Positions 1-7,874 of a DNA stretch of 64,000 nt are shown here, one piece after another. The notes beneath the pieces are model-generated. The model was not told where the DNA came from. It saw only the letters and a list, made by a program, of their open reading frames with translations, and ran no database searches. The DNA is taken from NCBI GenBank assembly GCA_900547395.1, contig URGP01000003.1, forward strand, positions 1-64,000. Direction: 5' to 3'. Numbering within the stretch: position 1 is the first letter of the stretch; every line of letters begins with the position of its first letter. Origin of the DNA: an uncultured Opitutales bacterium (GTDB taxonomy: Bacteria; Verrucomicrobiota; Verrucomicrobiia; Opitutales; Intestinicryptomonadaceae). The position numbers were made by a program, and so were the translations under genes.

Positions 1-47
1 TTTGCCTGCGACTTGCGGACTTTTGTCCGCCTACGCTTGGCAAAGAA
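1..47. repeat. Partial copy of the nested palindromic repeat (apical hairpin module), cut by the window edge
   Basis: Arms TTTGCC and GGCAAA enclose a second hairpin, ACTTGCGGAC-TTTT-GTCCGC. The same apical hairpin, with loop GTAA, occurs at about 31948-31962 and 58282-58296, where the outer arms are GCTTTTAC and GTAAAAGC instead. It is therefore read as another member of the dispersed repeat family described at 31831-32145. The rest of the copy would lie left of the window. Confidence 0.55.
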
Positions 48-60
48 CAAAGCATATTTT

Positions 61-327
61 AACGAAGAATGAAGAATTAAAAATGAAGAATTGGGGGAGC
101 TTCGTTCCCAATACTCCCACAGGTGTCACTTTTCGTTTTGGTGGCAACGTAAGTGTTCTGCAACATTTGTTAGGAGAATTTTTATTAAAAAAATTTTTCA
201 AAAAACGTTTTCTAAAGCCCTGTTTTGTAATATTTACATAGCAAAAGAAACTAATTTCAACATCAATGAGGGAATAGGAAAGCAAAGTTTTCTCAATTTT
301 TCGTTCTTAATTCTCATTCTTCGTTCT
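61..327. repeat. MITE-like segment with imperfect terminal inverted repeats
   Basis: The first 33 bases (61-93) reappear as an imperfect reverse complement at 294-326. Both contain the core AACGAAGAATGA followed by GAATTAA and end in AATTG. The interior is AT-rich and carries no believable reading frame. The arrangement, short A-rich inverted ends about 270 bp apart and no gene inside, fits a small non-autonomous element or a decayed one. No target-site duplication was recognised. It lies directly upstream of the gene at 408 and could influence its expression. Confidence 0.35.
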
Positions 328-407
328 TCGAGATTTTAGTGAAAAAGAAAGTTGCTTTTTTAAGCGGATACATTAAAAGAATTTGGCATTTAAAAATAAG
401 AATATTT

Positions 408-1130
408 ATGGCGAAAAATTCAGGAAAATTGAAATGGTGCAAAGTAAGGCTCGGCAACGACCTAAACTGGTGGGTCTCGGAAACGAGCGATAAAATAAAC
501 TGGGACATAGACGGGTTAAGCGTCATAGACCCGCGCCAAGCCACCCATATCCTCGAATCGCTTTCCGCGCTCAAAGAATACGGGCTGCAAGAAAGCATTG
601 TGGAAAACGCGTTTTTTACCTTCGCAATCGACAAGAAAACCGACAAAAACACCGTGCGCATAGTCCGCGTGACGGGTTCGGTGTACGACGATGAACAATA
701 CTTTTTACTGCCGAACAATCTCGACGACGAATCTTCCCCTTACGCGGAATTTTTGGATCATATCACTTCCCTTCAAATAAAGATGCTAAACAGCACTTTC
801 AAATTTGAAGAAAAACTCACAATCGAAGACCTCGAAGACGAAATCCGCGAAAAGTACCACAACGACTACATGGAAGGGAAAGCAATCCACGTCTTCCCCG
901 AAATCATGGACATCTTGGAGTACGTTCCCGAAGGCTATTCGCTCGACGACGAAGAGGAAGATTTCGACAAGGAAAAAGAAGACGAAGAAGATTCTTACGA
1001 CGATATAGACGACTTGCCCAGCGAAGACGAAAACATCGAAGAAGACGAAACCATGCACTGGGACGATGACGACTCTTACAGCGACTTCGGCGATGAAGAC
1101 GGCGAAAGTTTCGACAGTGACGAATATTAA
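408..1130 (+). CDS. Unknown protein with very acidic C-terminal tail
   Basis: This is a 240-residue protein of no family I recognise. Residues 1-170 look like an ordinary soluble domain, rich in W, D and K near the start and with no signal peptide or membrane segment. From about residue 178 to the end the chain is almost entirely D/E with some S and Y, including runs such as DDEEEDFDKEKEDEED. The ATG at 408 is preferred over an in-frame start at 339, because the upstream codons lie in AT-rich repeat-like DNA and encode an unlikely basic leader. The mlaE homologue follows after about 50 bp but need not be co-transcribed. Acidic tails of this kind occur in nucleic-acid mimics, chaperones and RNA polymerase partners; no function is assigned. 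Confidence 0.7.
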   Translation: MAKNSGKLKWCKVRLGNDLNWWVSETSDKINWDIDGLSVIDPRQATHILESLSALKEYGLQESIVENAFFTFAIDKKTDKNTVRIVRVTGSVYDDEQYFLLPNNLDDESSPYAEFLDHITSLQIKMLNSTFKFEEKLTIEDLEDEIREKYHNDYMEGKAIHVFPEIMDILEYVPEGYSLDDEEEDFDKEKEDEEDSYDDIDDLPSEDENIEEDETMHWDDDDSYSDFGDEDGESFDSDEY

Positions 1131-1182
1131 AAAAGTTTTCTTTTTTCCGAAAATTCTTTAAGATTTCGTCCGCAATTTTTAC

Positions 1183-2337
1183 ATGGAAGATCTCCCCGCA
1201 AATTCAAAAGAAGTTTTAAGCCCCGCAAACGCTCAAATTGAAATTGCGGACGGCATTGCCATCATAAAAATAAGCGGGGACTGGCTCGTTTCGGACAAAC
1301 GCCCCGACTCGGGCGCAATTATCGGTAAGCTTCCGCCTGATGCAAGGGAAATCAAATTCGACGCTTCCGCCCTCGGCAAGTTCGACTCCGCCTTAATCTG
1401 TTTTTTGCTTAAAATTTACGATGCTTCAATCGAGAGAAAAACAGCTTTAAGCCTCGCATCTTTGCCCGAAAGCGCGGTTTCGCTTTTAAATCTCGCAACC
1501 GCGGTAAACATCAAGACAAACGAAAGTAAAAACTACCACAATAAAAATATCTTCCACGAAGTCGGAACCCACACGATTTCTACTTTGCAAAAAGTAAAGC
1601 AACAGCTTGCTTTTTTGGGCGAATTTACAATGGCTTTTTGCAACATTTTCAGGCTTCGCAGCAGATTTATGGCGTCCGACCTTATGAAAGCGGTACAACG
1701 TTCGGGCCCAAACGCGCTTTTGATTGTGTCGCTCATAAGTTTTTTGGTAGGTCTTATTCTTGCGTTTGTCGGGGCAATCCAGCTTTCAAAATTCGGCTCC
1801 ACGATTTATATTGCGGATCTTGTCGGATTGGCGATGGTGCGCGAAATGGGCGCGATTATGGTCGCAATAGTGATGGCGGGCAGAACGGGAGCCGCGTTTG
1901 CCGCCGAGCTCGGCTCAATGAAGGTAAACGAAGAAATTTCAGCTTACAGGACATTCGGAATTTCCCCGATGGAGTTTTTGGTATTGCCGCGAATGATTGC
2001 CCTTGTATTGATGTTTCCGCTTCTAACGATTTTTGCCGACTTAACGGGCATAATCGGCGGATTTGCGATAGCATGGGGCATGTTCGACATAAACTATGAA
2101 AGCTATCTTGCGCACACCGCAAACTTTTTAGACCTGACCCAATGCCTCGCGGGAATAGGCAAGAGCGTGGTTTTCGGCATAATAGTCGCAATGGTGGGCT
2201 GCATGAAAGGCATGACTTGCGGCGACAGTGCGGAAGATGTCGGGCTTGCCACTACTTCAAGCGTGGTGACAAGCATAACATTAATCGTTGTCGCAGACGC
2301 AATATTCGCGGTGCTGTTTAACATTTTCGGAATATGA
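1183..2337 (+). CDS. mlaE: MlaE-family lipid-transport permease with N-terminal STAS-like domain
   Basis: Inner-membrane permease of an MCE-type ABC system that moves phospholipid between the inner and outer membranes. Length is 384 residues, against about 260 for E. coli MlaE. The extra N-terminus (roughly 15-110) looks like a STAS/MlaB domain fused to the permease. The MlaE hallmark GRTGAAFAAELGSMKVNEEI lies at 233-252, and hydrophobic spans start near residue 177 and continue to the C-terminus. The stop overlaps the start of the ATPase gene (ATGA), and the MCE protein and an auxiliary lipoprotein follow, so the four genes form one tightly packed operon. Family assignment is firm; phospholipid as substrate and direction of transport are inferred from the family. 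Confidence 0.93.
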   Translation: MEDLPANSKEVLSPANAQIEIADGIAIIKISGDWLVSDKRPDSGAIIGKLPPDAREIKFDASALGKFDSALICFLLKIYDASIERKTALSLASLPESAVSLLNLATAVNIKTNESKNYHNKNIFHEVGTHTISTLQKVKQQLAFLGEFTMAFCNIFRLRSRFMASDLMKAVQRSGPNALLIVSLISFLVGLILAFVGAIQLSKFGSTIYIADLVGLAMVREMGAIMVAIVMAGRTGAAFAAELGSMKVNEEISAYRTFGISPMEFLVLPRMIALVLMFPLLTIFADLTGIIGGFAIAWGMFDINYESYLAHTANFLDLTQCLAGIGKSVVFGIIVAMVGCMKGMTCGDSAEDVGLATTSSVVTSITLIVVADAIFAVLFNIFGI

Positions 2338-3104
2338 GTTCGCCAAAAATAACAGTCGAAAACCTCTCGATAGGCTACGAAGACTACGCAGTGATGAACA
2401 ATCTCAATTTTGAGGTAGGAAACGGCGAAATTTTCGTGGTAATGGGCGCAAGCGGCTGCGGCAAAAGCACGCTCCTTCGCACAATGATAGGTCTTCAAGA
2501 CGCGCTAAGCGGCTCAATTTCTTATGGCGGAAAGAATTTTAACAACGCACCCGAAGATGAGAAATCGGAAATGCTGCGCTCTTTCGGCGTTCTCTATCAG
2601 GGGGGCGCGCTATGGTCGGCAATGACGCTCGAAGAGAACATCGCCCTGCCCCTGCGCCGCTTCACCAAGCTTTCCGAAAGCGACATAAAAGAGCTTGTGA
2701 ATTTAAAGCTCGCGCTGGTGGGGTTGAGGGGATTCGGAAATTTCTACCCCTCGGAAATAAGCGGCGGCATGAGAAAGCGCGCGGGACTTGCGCGCGCAAT
2801 CGCGCTCGACCCGCAAATACTTTTCTTCGATGAACCGAGCGCGGGGCTTGACCCCGTGTCGTCAAGAAGGCTCGACGAACTCATACTCCAAATGCGCGAC
2901 TCAACGGGCGCGACGGTTGTCATTGTAACCCACGAGCTTGCAAGCATCTTCACAGTCGCCGACCGCGCGATTTATTTGGACAACAAAACGCGCACGCAAA
3001 CTGCAATCGGCAATCCGAAAGAGCTGTTAAAAAGTGGAAATGCGGACGTGAGAACTTTCTTAAACAGGGGCGTTGACCCGCTTTCAACCCAAGACAAATT
3101 ATGA
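2334..3104 (+). CDS. mlaF: MlaF-family ABC transporter ATP-binding protein
   Basis: Cytoplasmic ATPase (256 residues) that powers the MlaE-type permease. The Walker A motif GASGCGKST is at 38-46, the signature ISGGM at 142-146 and Walker B ILFFDEP at 162-168, followed by a D-loop and the switch His in VTHE. ISGGM in place of LSGGQ is typical of the Mla/MCE branch of ABC ATPases and supports this assignment over a generic importer. It overlaps mlaE by four bases and mlaD by four bases, so translational coupling across the operon is likely. Confidence 0.94.
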   Translation: MSSPKITVENLSIGYEDYAVMNNLNFEVGNGEIFVVMGASGCGKSTLLRTMIGLQDALSGSISYGGKNFNNAPEDEKSEMLRSFGVLYQGGALWSAMTLEENIALPLRRFTKLSESDIKELVNLKLALVGLRGFGNFYPSEISGGMRKRAGLARAIALDPQILFFDEPSAGLDPVSSRRLDELILQMRDSTGATVVIVTHELASIFTVADRAIYLDNKTRTQTAIGNPKELLKSGNADVRTFLNRGVDPLSTQDKL

Positions 3105-4084
3105 CACAAAAGGCAAATCCCATTGTAATAGGCATTTTTGTGGTTAGCGCGCTTTTAATCGCGCTCACCGCGTTAATGGTTTTTGGCGCATCAAAATTTT
3201 TCACGAAGACCGAAAAATTCGTATGCTACTTCAAAAGCGGCATAAACGGTTTGGACATCGGTGCGCCCGTAAAATACAAAGGCGTGGAAATCGGCAAGGT
3301 AGAAGATATAATGATTTTCCCCTCTCCGCGCGATCCGCGCAAATCAATGATTGCCACAAAGCTCTCAATAGATTTGGCAAAAACCAAGAGAAATTCATTC
3401 GGCAACTTTTATGAAAGCGAATCGCAGCTTGAAAAGCAAATAGAAGACGGTTTGCGCGCGAAGCTGAATTTCCAAAGCATCGTTACAGGCATGCTCTACA
3501 TAGAATTGGACTACTTTGAAGAGCCGAACACTCCATTTAGAATGTTCAACATAATGCCGGGAAACATTATGGAAATCCCCGTTGTCGAATCAAACATATC
3601 AGACTCCATAAAGCTTATGGAAAAGACGCTGAAGGAAGTATCTGAGATAGACTTTAACGCCCTTTCTAAGAACATCAACGCGCTCCTTGAAACTTCAAAC
3701 GAGAAGATTGCGCAAATAGACGTCGCAAAAATAAATTCAAACCTTGTCGGCGCGCTCGAAAACATAAACGCAATAACCGAAAAGGCGAATAAAGAAAATC
3801 TCCCCGCAGAAATCAAAACCGCCATTGCCAACGCAAAAACCTTCTTCAAGGGTTCCGACAACAACATAAAAAAACTCGCTTCAAATGCGGAAGAAACCAT
3901 GGCAAACATAAACAGGCTTGCAGAGAACGCAAACGCCCTGATTTCGCCAAATTCGCCATTCTTGTACGACATTTCAATATTCCTGCAAAACATAAGCCAA
4001 ACGGCGTACTCGCTGAAAACCCTCGCGGATTTTCTCGACAGAAACCCAAGCGCGCTTTTGACAGGCAGACCCGAAAACGAATAA
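3101..4084 (+). CDS. mlaD: MCE-domain lipid-binding protein (MlaD family)
   Basis: Periplasmic substrate-binding subunit anchored in the inner membrane. An N-terminal membrane span covers about residues 8-30 with no signal cleavage site. It is followed by one MCE domain (about 38-130), which contains the conserved stretch GLDIGAPVKYKGVEIGKV. The remaining 200 residues are helical, with repeated N-I-N and heptad-like patterns, as in MCE proteins that form a long coiled-coil tube. At 327 residues it is longer than E. coli MlaD (about 183) and more like PqiB/YebT-type or mycobacterial single-MCE proteins. It sits between the ATPase and a PqiC-like lipoprotein. Confidence 0.92.
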   Translation: MTQKANPIVIGIFVVSALLIALTALMVFGASKFFTKTEKFVCYFKSGINGLDIGAPVKYKGVEIGKVEDIMIFPSPRDPRKSMIATKLSIDLAKTKRNSFGNFYESESQLEKQIEDGLRAKLNFQSIVTGMLYIELDYFEEPNTPFRMFNIMPGNIMEIPVVESNISDSIKLMEKTLKEVSEIDFNALSKNINALLETSNEKIAQIDVAKINSNLVGALENINAITEKANKENLPAEIKTAIANAKTFFKGSDNNIKKLASNAEETMANINRLAENANALISPNSPFLYDISIFLQNISQTAYSLKTLADFLDRNPSALLTGRPENE

Positions 4085-4097
4085 CCAACGCAAAAAA

Positions 4098-4700
4098 ATG
4101 AAAAAGAACTTTTTTAAACTGATTTTGCCCGCAATCGCGGCGGCTCTCCTTTCTTCGTGCATAGGGCTTAAAATCGACCGCCCGAAAGACAACACAAACT
4201 ACCACGTTCTCCCGCCCGCGCAAACAAGCGAAAAAGCGGAAGGCTTGAAAGAAGTTTGCGTAAACGTCTTTGAAGTGCGCATTCCAAGCTACATGGCGCG
4301 CAGCCAAATCGTCCATGCAGGCAAAAATTCATCGGTAATTTTCATGGCAGATTCCGATCTCTGGGCTGAACCCGTGCAAAACGCCGCAACCCGCTCCGTG
4401 GTATGCTTCCTGTCGGAGATGACAAATTCAAATAACATACACTCGAACCTCGTTTCAAATTCGGGCAAAAACTCCGTCGCGCTTAAAATAAACATCCTCG
4501 AATGTATCGGAGAGCTTAACGGCAAGCTGAATTTCAAGGCTCAATACTCCATTTCAAATTCGGAAAAAACCGTGTCGGAGTTTTTCGCGTTCTCAACAGA
4601 CGCAGGCGCGGCATACAGCGAATATGTTTGCGCGATTTCAAAGGCGCTTGAAAGTTTAAGTCTTGATATTTGCAAAAAAATGTCGGATTTTAACAAATAA
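4098..4700 (+). CDS. PqiC-like ABC-type transport auxiliary lipoprotein
   Basis: Predicted lipoprotein of 200 residues with signal sequence MKKNFFKLILPAIAAALLSSC. The lipobox LLSS-C puts the lipidated cysteine at 21. The family (PqiC, DUF330/ABC_trans_aux) sits at the outer membrane and docks MCE tunnels of Pqi/Mla-like systems. The mature domain begins with YHVLPPA, typical of this family near the lipid anchor. The gene starts 13 bases after the mlaD homologue, so the system here combines an Mla-type permease and ATPase with a PqiC-type outer-membrane partner rather than MlaC or MlaA. Those two could be elsewhere in the genome. Confidence 0.8.
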   Translation: MKKNFFKLILPAIAAALLSSCIGLKIDRPKDNTNYHVLPPAQTSEKAEGLKEVCVNVFEVRIPSYMARSQIVHAGKNSSVIFMADSDLWAEPVQNAATRSVVCFLSEMTNSNNIHSNLVSNSGKNSVALKINILECIGELNGKLNFKAQYSISNSEKTVSEFFAFSTDAGAAYSEYVCAISKALESLSLDICKKMSDFNK

Positions 4701-4730
4701 CAAACCATTAAAAAAGAAACGGAAAAATAT

Positions 4731-5636
4731 ATGACAACAGCTTTATGGTTTTCTGGACAAGGTGCACAGAGCGTCGGAATGGCAAAAAGCCTGTACGAAG
4801 CCGACGGCGACGTAAGGGAGCTATTTTCGAGAGCCGACGAAACGCTTGGGATGCCCCTTTCAAAACTATGCTTTGAAGGCCCGATGGAAGAGTTGACGAA
4901 AACGAGCGTATGCCAGCCGGCACTCTTCCTGCACGGCATATGCGTTGCGACAATTTTGAAAAAGCGCGGAATGCTCGGCGAATTGAAAGCAGCTCTCGGA
5001 CTTTCCCTTGGGGAACTTACAGCCCACGCACTTGCAGGCACATACTCTTTTGAAGACGGCTTGAAGATTGTCGCCGAAAGAGGAAGGCTCATGCAAGAGG
5101 CATGCGACGCCTCAAAAGGCGCAATGTCGTGCTTCATCGGGGCTTCCATTGATGCGGTAAAGCCCTACTGCGAAGAATTCGACGTTGACATGGCAAACTT
5201 GAACTGCCCGGGGCAAGTCGTGATTTCGGGCGAAGCGGAAAAAATCGAAGCCGCAACCGCGGCGGCAAAAGAGCGCAAGGCATTCAAGCTCGTTGTTCCG
5301 CTAAAAGTCGCGGGAGCATACCACAGCAGGCTCATGGAACCCGCAAGGGCGAAATTTGAAAAATTCTTAGCGGGAATCGAATTTAAGAAACCGAATATTG
5401 CAGTATTTACAAACGTCACGGGCGAGCAGATTTCAGACCCCGCAGAAATCAAAAAGGCTTTGGTCAAGCAGGTCGTATCGCCCGTCAAGTGGGAATTGTG
5501 CGTAAGGAACGCGGCAAAACTCGGCATCGAACAATATTATGAATGCGGCCCCGGCGGAGTATTGGCGGGAATCGCAAAGCGCATCGACAAGGAATTGAAC
5601 GTGAAATCAATCGCTGAATTCGGCGATTTTGAATAA
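4731..5636 (+). CDS. fabD: Malonyl CoA-acyl carrier protein transacylase
   Basis: Transfers malonyl groups from CoA to acyl carrier protein, feeding fatty acid elongation in the cytoplasm. The 301-residue length matches the family. The N-terminal oxyanion motif GQGAQ is at 9-13, the nucleophile Ser92 is in GLSLGE, and His199 in GAYHSRLM completes the catalytic pair. A late NCPGQVVISG segment is also typical. It lies 30 bases after the lipoprotein gene and before rpsP. Other fab genes are not present, so fabD is separated from a classic fab cluster here. Confidence 0.95.
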   Translation: MTTALWFSGQGAQSVGMAKSLYEADGDVRELFSRADETLGMPLSKLCFEGPMEELTKTSVCQPALFLHGICVATILKKRGMLGELKAALGLSLGELTAHALAGTYSFEDGLKIVAERGRLMQEACDASKGAMSCFIGASIDAVKPYCEEFDVDMANLNCPGQVVISGEAEKIEAATAAAKERKAFKLVVPLKVAGAYHSRLMEPARAKFEKFLAGIEFKKPNIAVFTNVTGEQISDPAEIKKALVKQVVSPVKWELCVRNAAKLGIEQYYECGPGGVLAGIAKRIDKELNVKSIAEFGDFE

Positions 5637-5659
5637 ATCTTCAAAAATATGAAATAAAG

Positions 5660-5725
5660 GGGAAAAAAAGAGGTTGACAAAATCTCTTTTTCAACCTTTC
5701 ATTTTACGTTTTAAAAATTTAAGAA
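5660..5725 (+). promoter_or_regulatory. Candidate terminator hairpin overlapping a possible promoter before rpsP
   Basis: A TTGACA hexamer at 5674-5679 lies inside a hairpin formed by AAAAAGAG and CTCTTTTT, which is followed by more pyrimidines. The hairpin could end fabD transcription, while TTGACA with an AT-rich stretch about 17 bases downstream could be a -35/-10 pair for rpsP. The -10 match is weak. Both readings come from inspection only. Confidence 0.3.
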
Positions 5726-5740
5726 AATCAATAAATCAAA

Positions 5741-6001
5741 ATGGCACTCAGAATAAGATTACAAAGACACGGCTCGACACACAACCCGACTTACAGGCTT
5801 GTGGTTGCAGAACAGGCGTCAAGACGCGACGGCAAGTTCGTTGAAAATCTCGGCTATTACAACCCGAAAGCGCGCGGTCAGGAAGCGGAATCGAAACTCG
5901 ACATCGAACGCATAGACTATTGGACAAGCGTCGGCGCACAAATGAGCGACACCGCAAAAGCGCTTGTTAAACGCGCAAAAAAAGAAGCCGCTAACGCATA
6001 A
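5741..6001 (+). CDS. rpsP: 30S ribosomal protein S16
   Basis: Small-subunit ribosomal protein of 86 residues, normal for S16. The N-terminus MALRIRLQRHGSTHNPTYR and the internal GYYNPKA and D-x-x-R-x-x-YW segments are characteristic. It opens the conserved translation operon rpsP-(rimM)-trmD-rplS. In this genome rimM is absent between rpsP and trmD, and a hairpin with a T run separates them instead. Confidence 0.96.
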   Translation: MALRIRLQRHGSTHNPTYRLVVAEQASRRDGKFVENLGYYNPKARGQEAESKLDIERIDYWTSVGAQMSDTAKALVKRAKKEAANA

Positions 6002-6018
6002 TCGCGCAAGCGGCGCAA

Positions 6019-6050
6019 AAATCGCCATATAAAAAAGGCGGTTTTTTATT
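6019..6050 (+). terminator. Hairpin with T run between rpsP and trmD
   Basis: AATCGCC (6020-6026) pairs with GGCGGTT (6037-6043), allowing one G-U pair, across an A-rich loop, and is followed by a T run. It sits where rimM would normally be. It may act as an attenuator that lets ribosomal protein S16 be made in excess over TrmD. Confidence 0.6.
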
Positions 6051-6059
6051 CGACATAGC

Positions 6060-6743
6060 ATGGCAATTTTAAAAGTAGATTTTTTGACGCTGTTCCCCGC
6101 GATGCTCGATGGATTTTTAACGGAGAGCATGCTTGGCAGAGCGCAAAAAAACGGAATTTTGGAATTGCGTGCGCATAACATTCGCGATTGGGCGGAAGGC
6201 AAGCATAAAATCACCGACGACAGACCTTTCGGAGGAGGTCCGGGGATGCTGATGAAGCCGGAACCCGTATTCGCCGCAATCGAAGAGTTGCAAAGTTCGG
6301 AATGCACAAGAATTTACATGTGCCCCGACGGAGAAAAACTCTCGCCGCAAATTGCATCGGAGCTTGCAAAATCAAAGCATCTGATAATACTAAGCGGACA
6401 TTACGAAGGCATTGACGAACGCATACGCGAATGTGTAATCGACAGGGAAATCTCCATCGGAGATTACGTTTTGACAAACGGCACTTTGCCTGCGGCGGTT
6501 TTGGTCGATACCGTTGCAAGATATGTGCCGGGAGTTCTCGGCGAAGAAAATTCCCTTTCGGCAGACTCTTTCAACAACAACCTGCTCTCTTTTCCGCAAT
6601 ACACAAGACCCGCGGAATTCAGAGGAATGAAAGTTCCCGAAGTTTTGATGTCGGGCAACCACGGCGAAATTGAAAGATGGAGGCGCGAGCGTCAAGTTGA
6701 GCGCACAAACAAAAGGCGACCGGATATTTTAAAGCAGAGTTAA
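6060..6743 (+). CDS. trmD: tRNA (guanine-N1-)-methyltransferase
   Basis: Methylates G37 of tRNAs with S-adenosylmethionine, preventing +1 frameshifting. The length of 227 residues is slightly short but normal. Family landmarks include FLTLFP at the start, the GGGPGMLMKPEP segment, LSGHYEGIDERI, the trefoil-knot SAM-binding loop GDYVLTNGTLPA, and NNNLLSFPQYTRP before SGNHGEIERWR. The knot loop reads TNGTLPA where most bacteria have TGGELPA; whether this is lineage-typical or unusual needs an alignment. rplS follows after 9 bases with a good ribosome-binding site (AAGGAG). Confidence 0.95.
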   Translation: MAILKVDFLTLFPAMLDGFLTESMLGRAQKNGILELRAHNIRDWAEGKHKITDDRPFGGGPGMLMKPEPVFAAIEELQSSECTRIYMCPDGEKLSPQIASELAKSKHLIILSGHYEGIDERIRECVIDREISIGDYVLTNGTLPAAVLVDTVARYVPGVLGEENSLSADSFNNNLLSFPQYTRPAEFRGMKVPEVLMSGNHGEIERWRRERQVERTNKRRPDILKQS

Positions 6744-6752
6744 GGAGACAAT

Positions 6753-7115
6753 ATGAATCAGGAATTGCTTAAAGAAATCACAAAAGAGCAAATCAAGGAA
6801 AACGTCACAAGCTTCAAAGTAGGCGACGGCGTTCGCGTCCACACAAAAGTTCGTGAAGGCGACAAGGAACGCATTCAGGTATTTGCAGGCATCGTAATTG
6901 CGCGCAAAGGCAGCGGCATTCACGAAACATTCACGGTACGCCGCATTTCTTACGGCGAAGGCGTGGAACGCGTATTCCCGCTCAACTCGCCGAACATCGA
7001 AAAGATTGAAGTTGAACGCGAATCCGTACCGATGAAGGCACGCCTCTACTACTTGCGCGACAGAGTCGGCAAGGAAGCCACAAAGGTTAAGGAAAAGCGT
7101 TTGCAGCAGGCGTAA
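6753..7115 (+). CDS. rplS: 50S ribosomal protein L19
   Basis: Large-subunit ribosomal protein at the 30S/50S interface, 120 residues. The [20 protein letters not shown] and [14 protein letters not shown] segments are diagnostic. AAGGAG stands 7 bases before the ATG. It is the last gene of the rpsP-trmD-rplS unit and is followed by a strong terminator. Confidence 0.96.
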   Translation: MNQELLKEITKEQIKENVTSFKVGDGVRVHTKVREGDKERIQVFAGIVIARKGSGIHETFTVRRISYGEGVERVFPLNSPNIEKIEVERESVPMKARLYYLRDRVGKEATKVKEKRLQQA

Positions 7116-7149
7116 TTGCCTTTTGCGAAAAGTAAAATTTATCGGCGTC

Positions 7150-7180
7150 GAAGTGCGAATGCGCGCTTCGCGCTTTTTTA
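7150..7180 (+). terminator. Rho-independent terminator after rplS
   Basis: GCGCG (7161-7165), loop CTT and CGCGC (7169-7173) are followed directly by a seven-base T run. An alternative longer stem, GAAGTGCG with CGCGCTTC, is also possible just upstream. Confidence 0.85.
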
Positions 7181-7826
7181 TGCCCATTTTAAACGCGAAA
7201 AATCCAAGCATACTTCCCAATAGGATTTTGAAAACAAAATCGCCCTTCACACCTTTGCATTTAGCGATTAAACGCCCGCAATAAACTCTTTTTTTACGCA
7301 CACAATCACTCTTTTTAGCAGGCGGAAATCCCAAAATAAATACGGCACTTTGTATAAATAAACTTTACCGAAATCATGGTATTAAAAGCCCATTGCCTAA
7401 CCAAATAAGCCTCTCCGAAATTTAAACCTACACTCTGCCAATCCGCGTTGAATTTCAGCATAAGCCTCTTCACACGCAAAACGGCAATGTTTGCGAATAA
7501 TCTTTGAGCGCAAATGCTTCTAGAATCTGTGCAAATTTGCAGCTCTTTGCAAGCTACCGCCAAGAGCTTTTGAGCCTAAGTCATTTTGGGCAATTAATGT
7601 TTTAACATTTTAAAATATCTTCAAAAAGGGATATTATTTGCTCTTCATTTGCCTTTTTTCTTCCTTGCTTTTGGAATAAATTAAATATGCAAAAGACGAA
7701 AAATTAAGCAAAACCTACTTTGATGGAAGTACAGGGGAAAAATCCTTTTCCCAAAAAAATTCGCTTAAAACCAAGCGTTTTTTGCCAAGATTTATTTATG
7801 TAAAGTTTTCTCAAAATTTAACATTC
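7181..7826. other. Long intergenic stretch without an intact gene
   Basis: About 650 AT-rich bases separate the rplS and aroE terminators. The longest open stretch (minus strand, about 7315-7563) has no recognisable family, no good start context and unusual composition. Neighbouring minus-strand frames read for tens of codons between in-frame stops, which could be the trace of a decayed gene, but no motif identifies it. No tRNA, repeat or CRISPR was seen. Confidence 0.4.
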
Positions 7827-7856
7827 ACAAAAAAGTCGGCAAACAAGTGCCGACTT
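7827..7856 (-). terminator. Terminator of the aroE operon
   Basis: On the minus strand AAGTCGGCA and TGCCGACTT form a perfect nine-pair stem around a six-base loop, followed by TTTTTT. It lies just after the aroE stop. Confidence 0.88.
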
Positions 7857-7874
7857 AAAAAAACTGCAAAGCCG

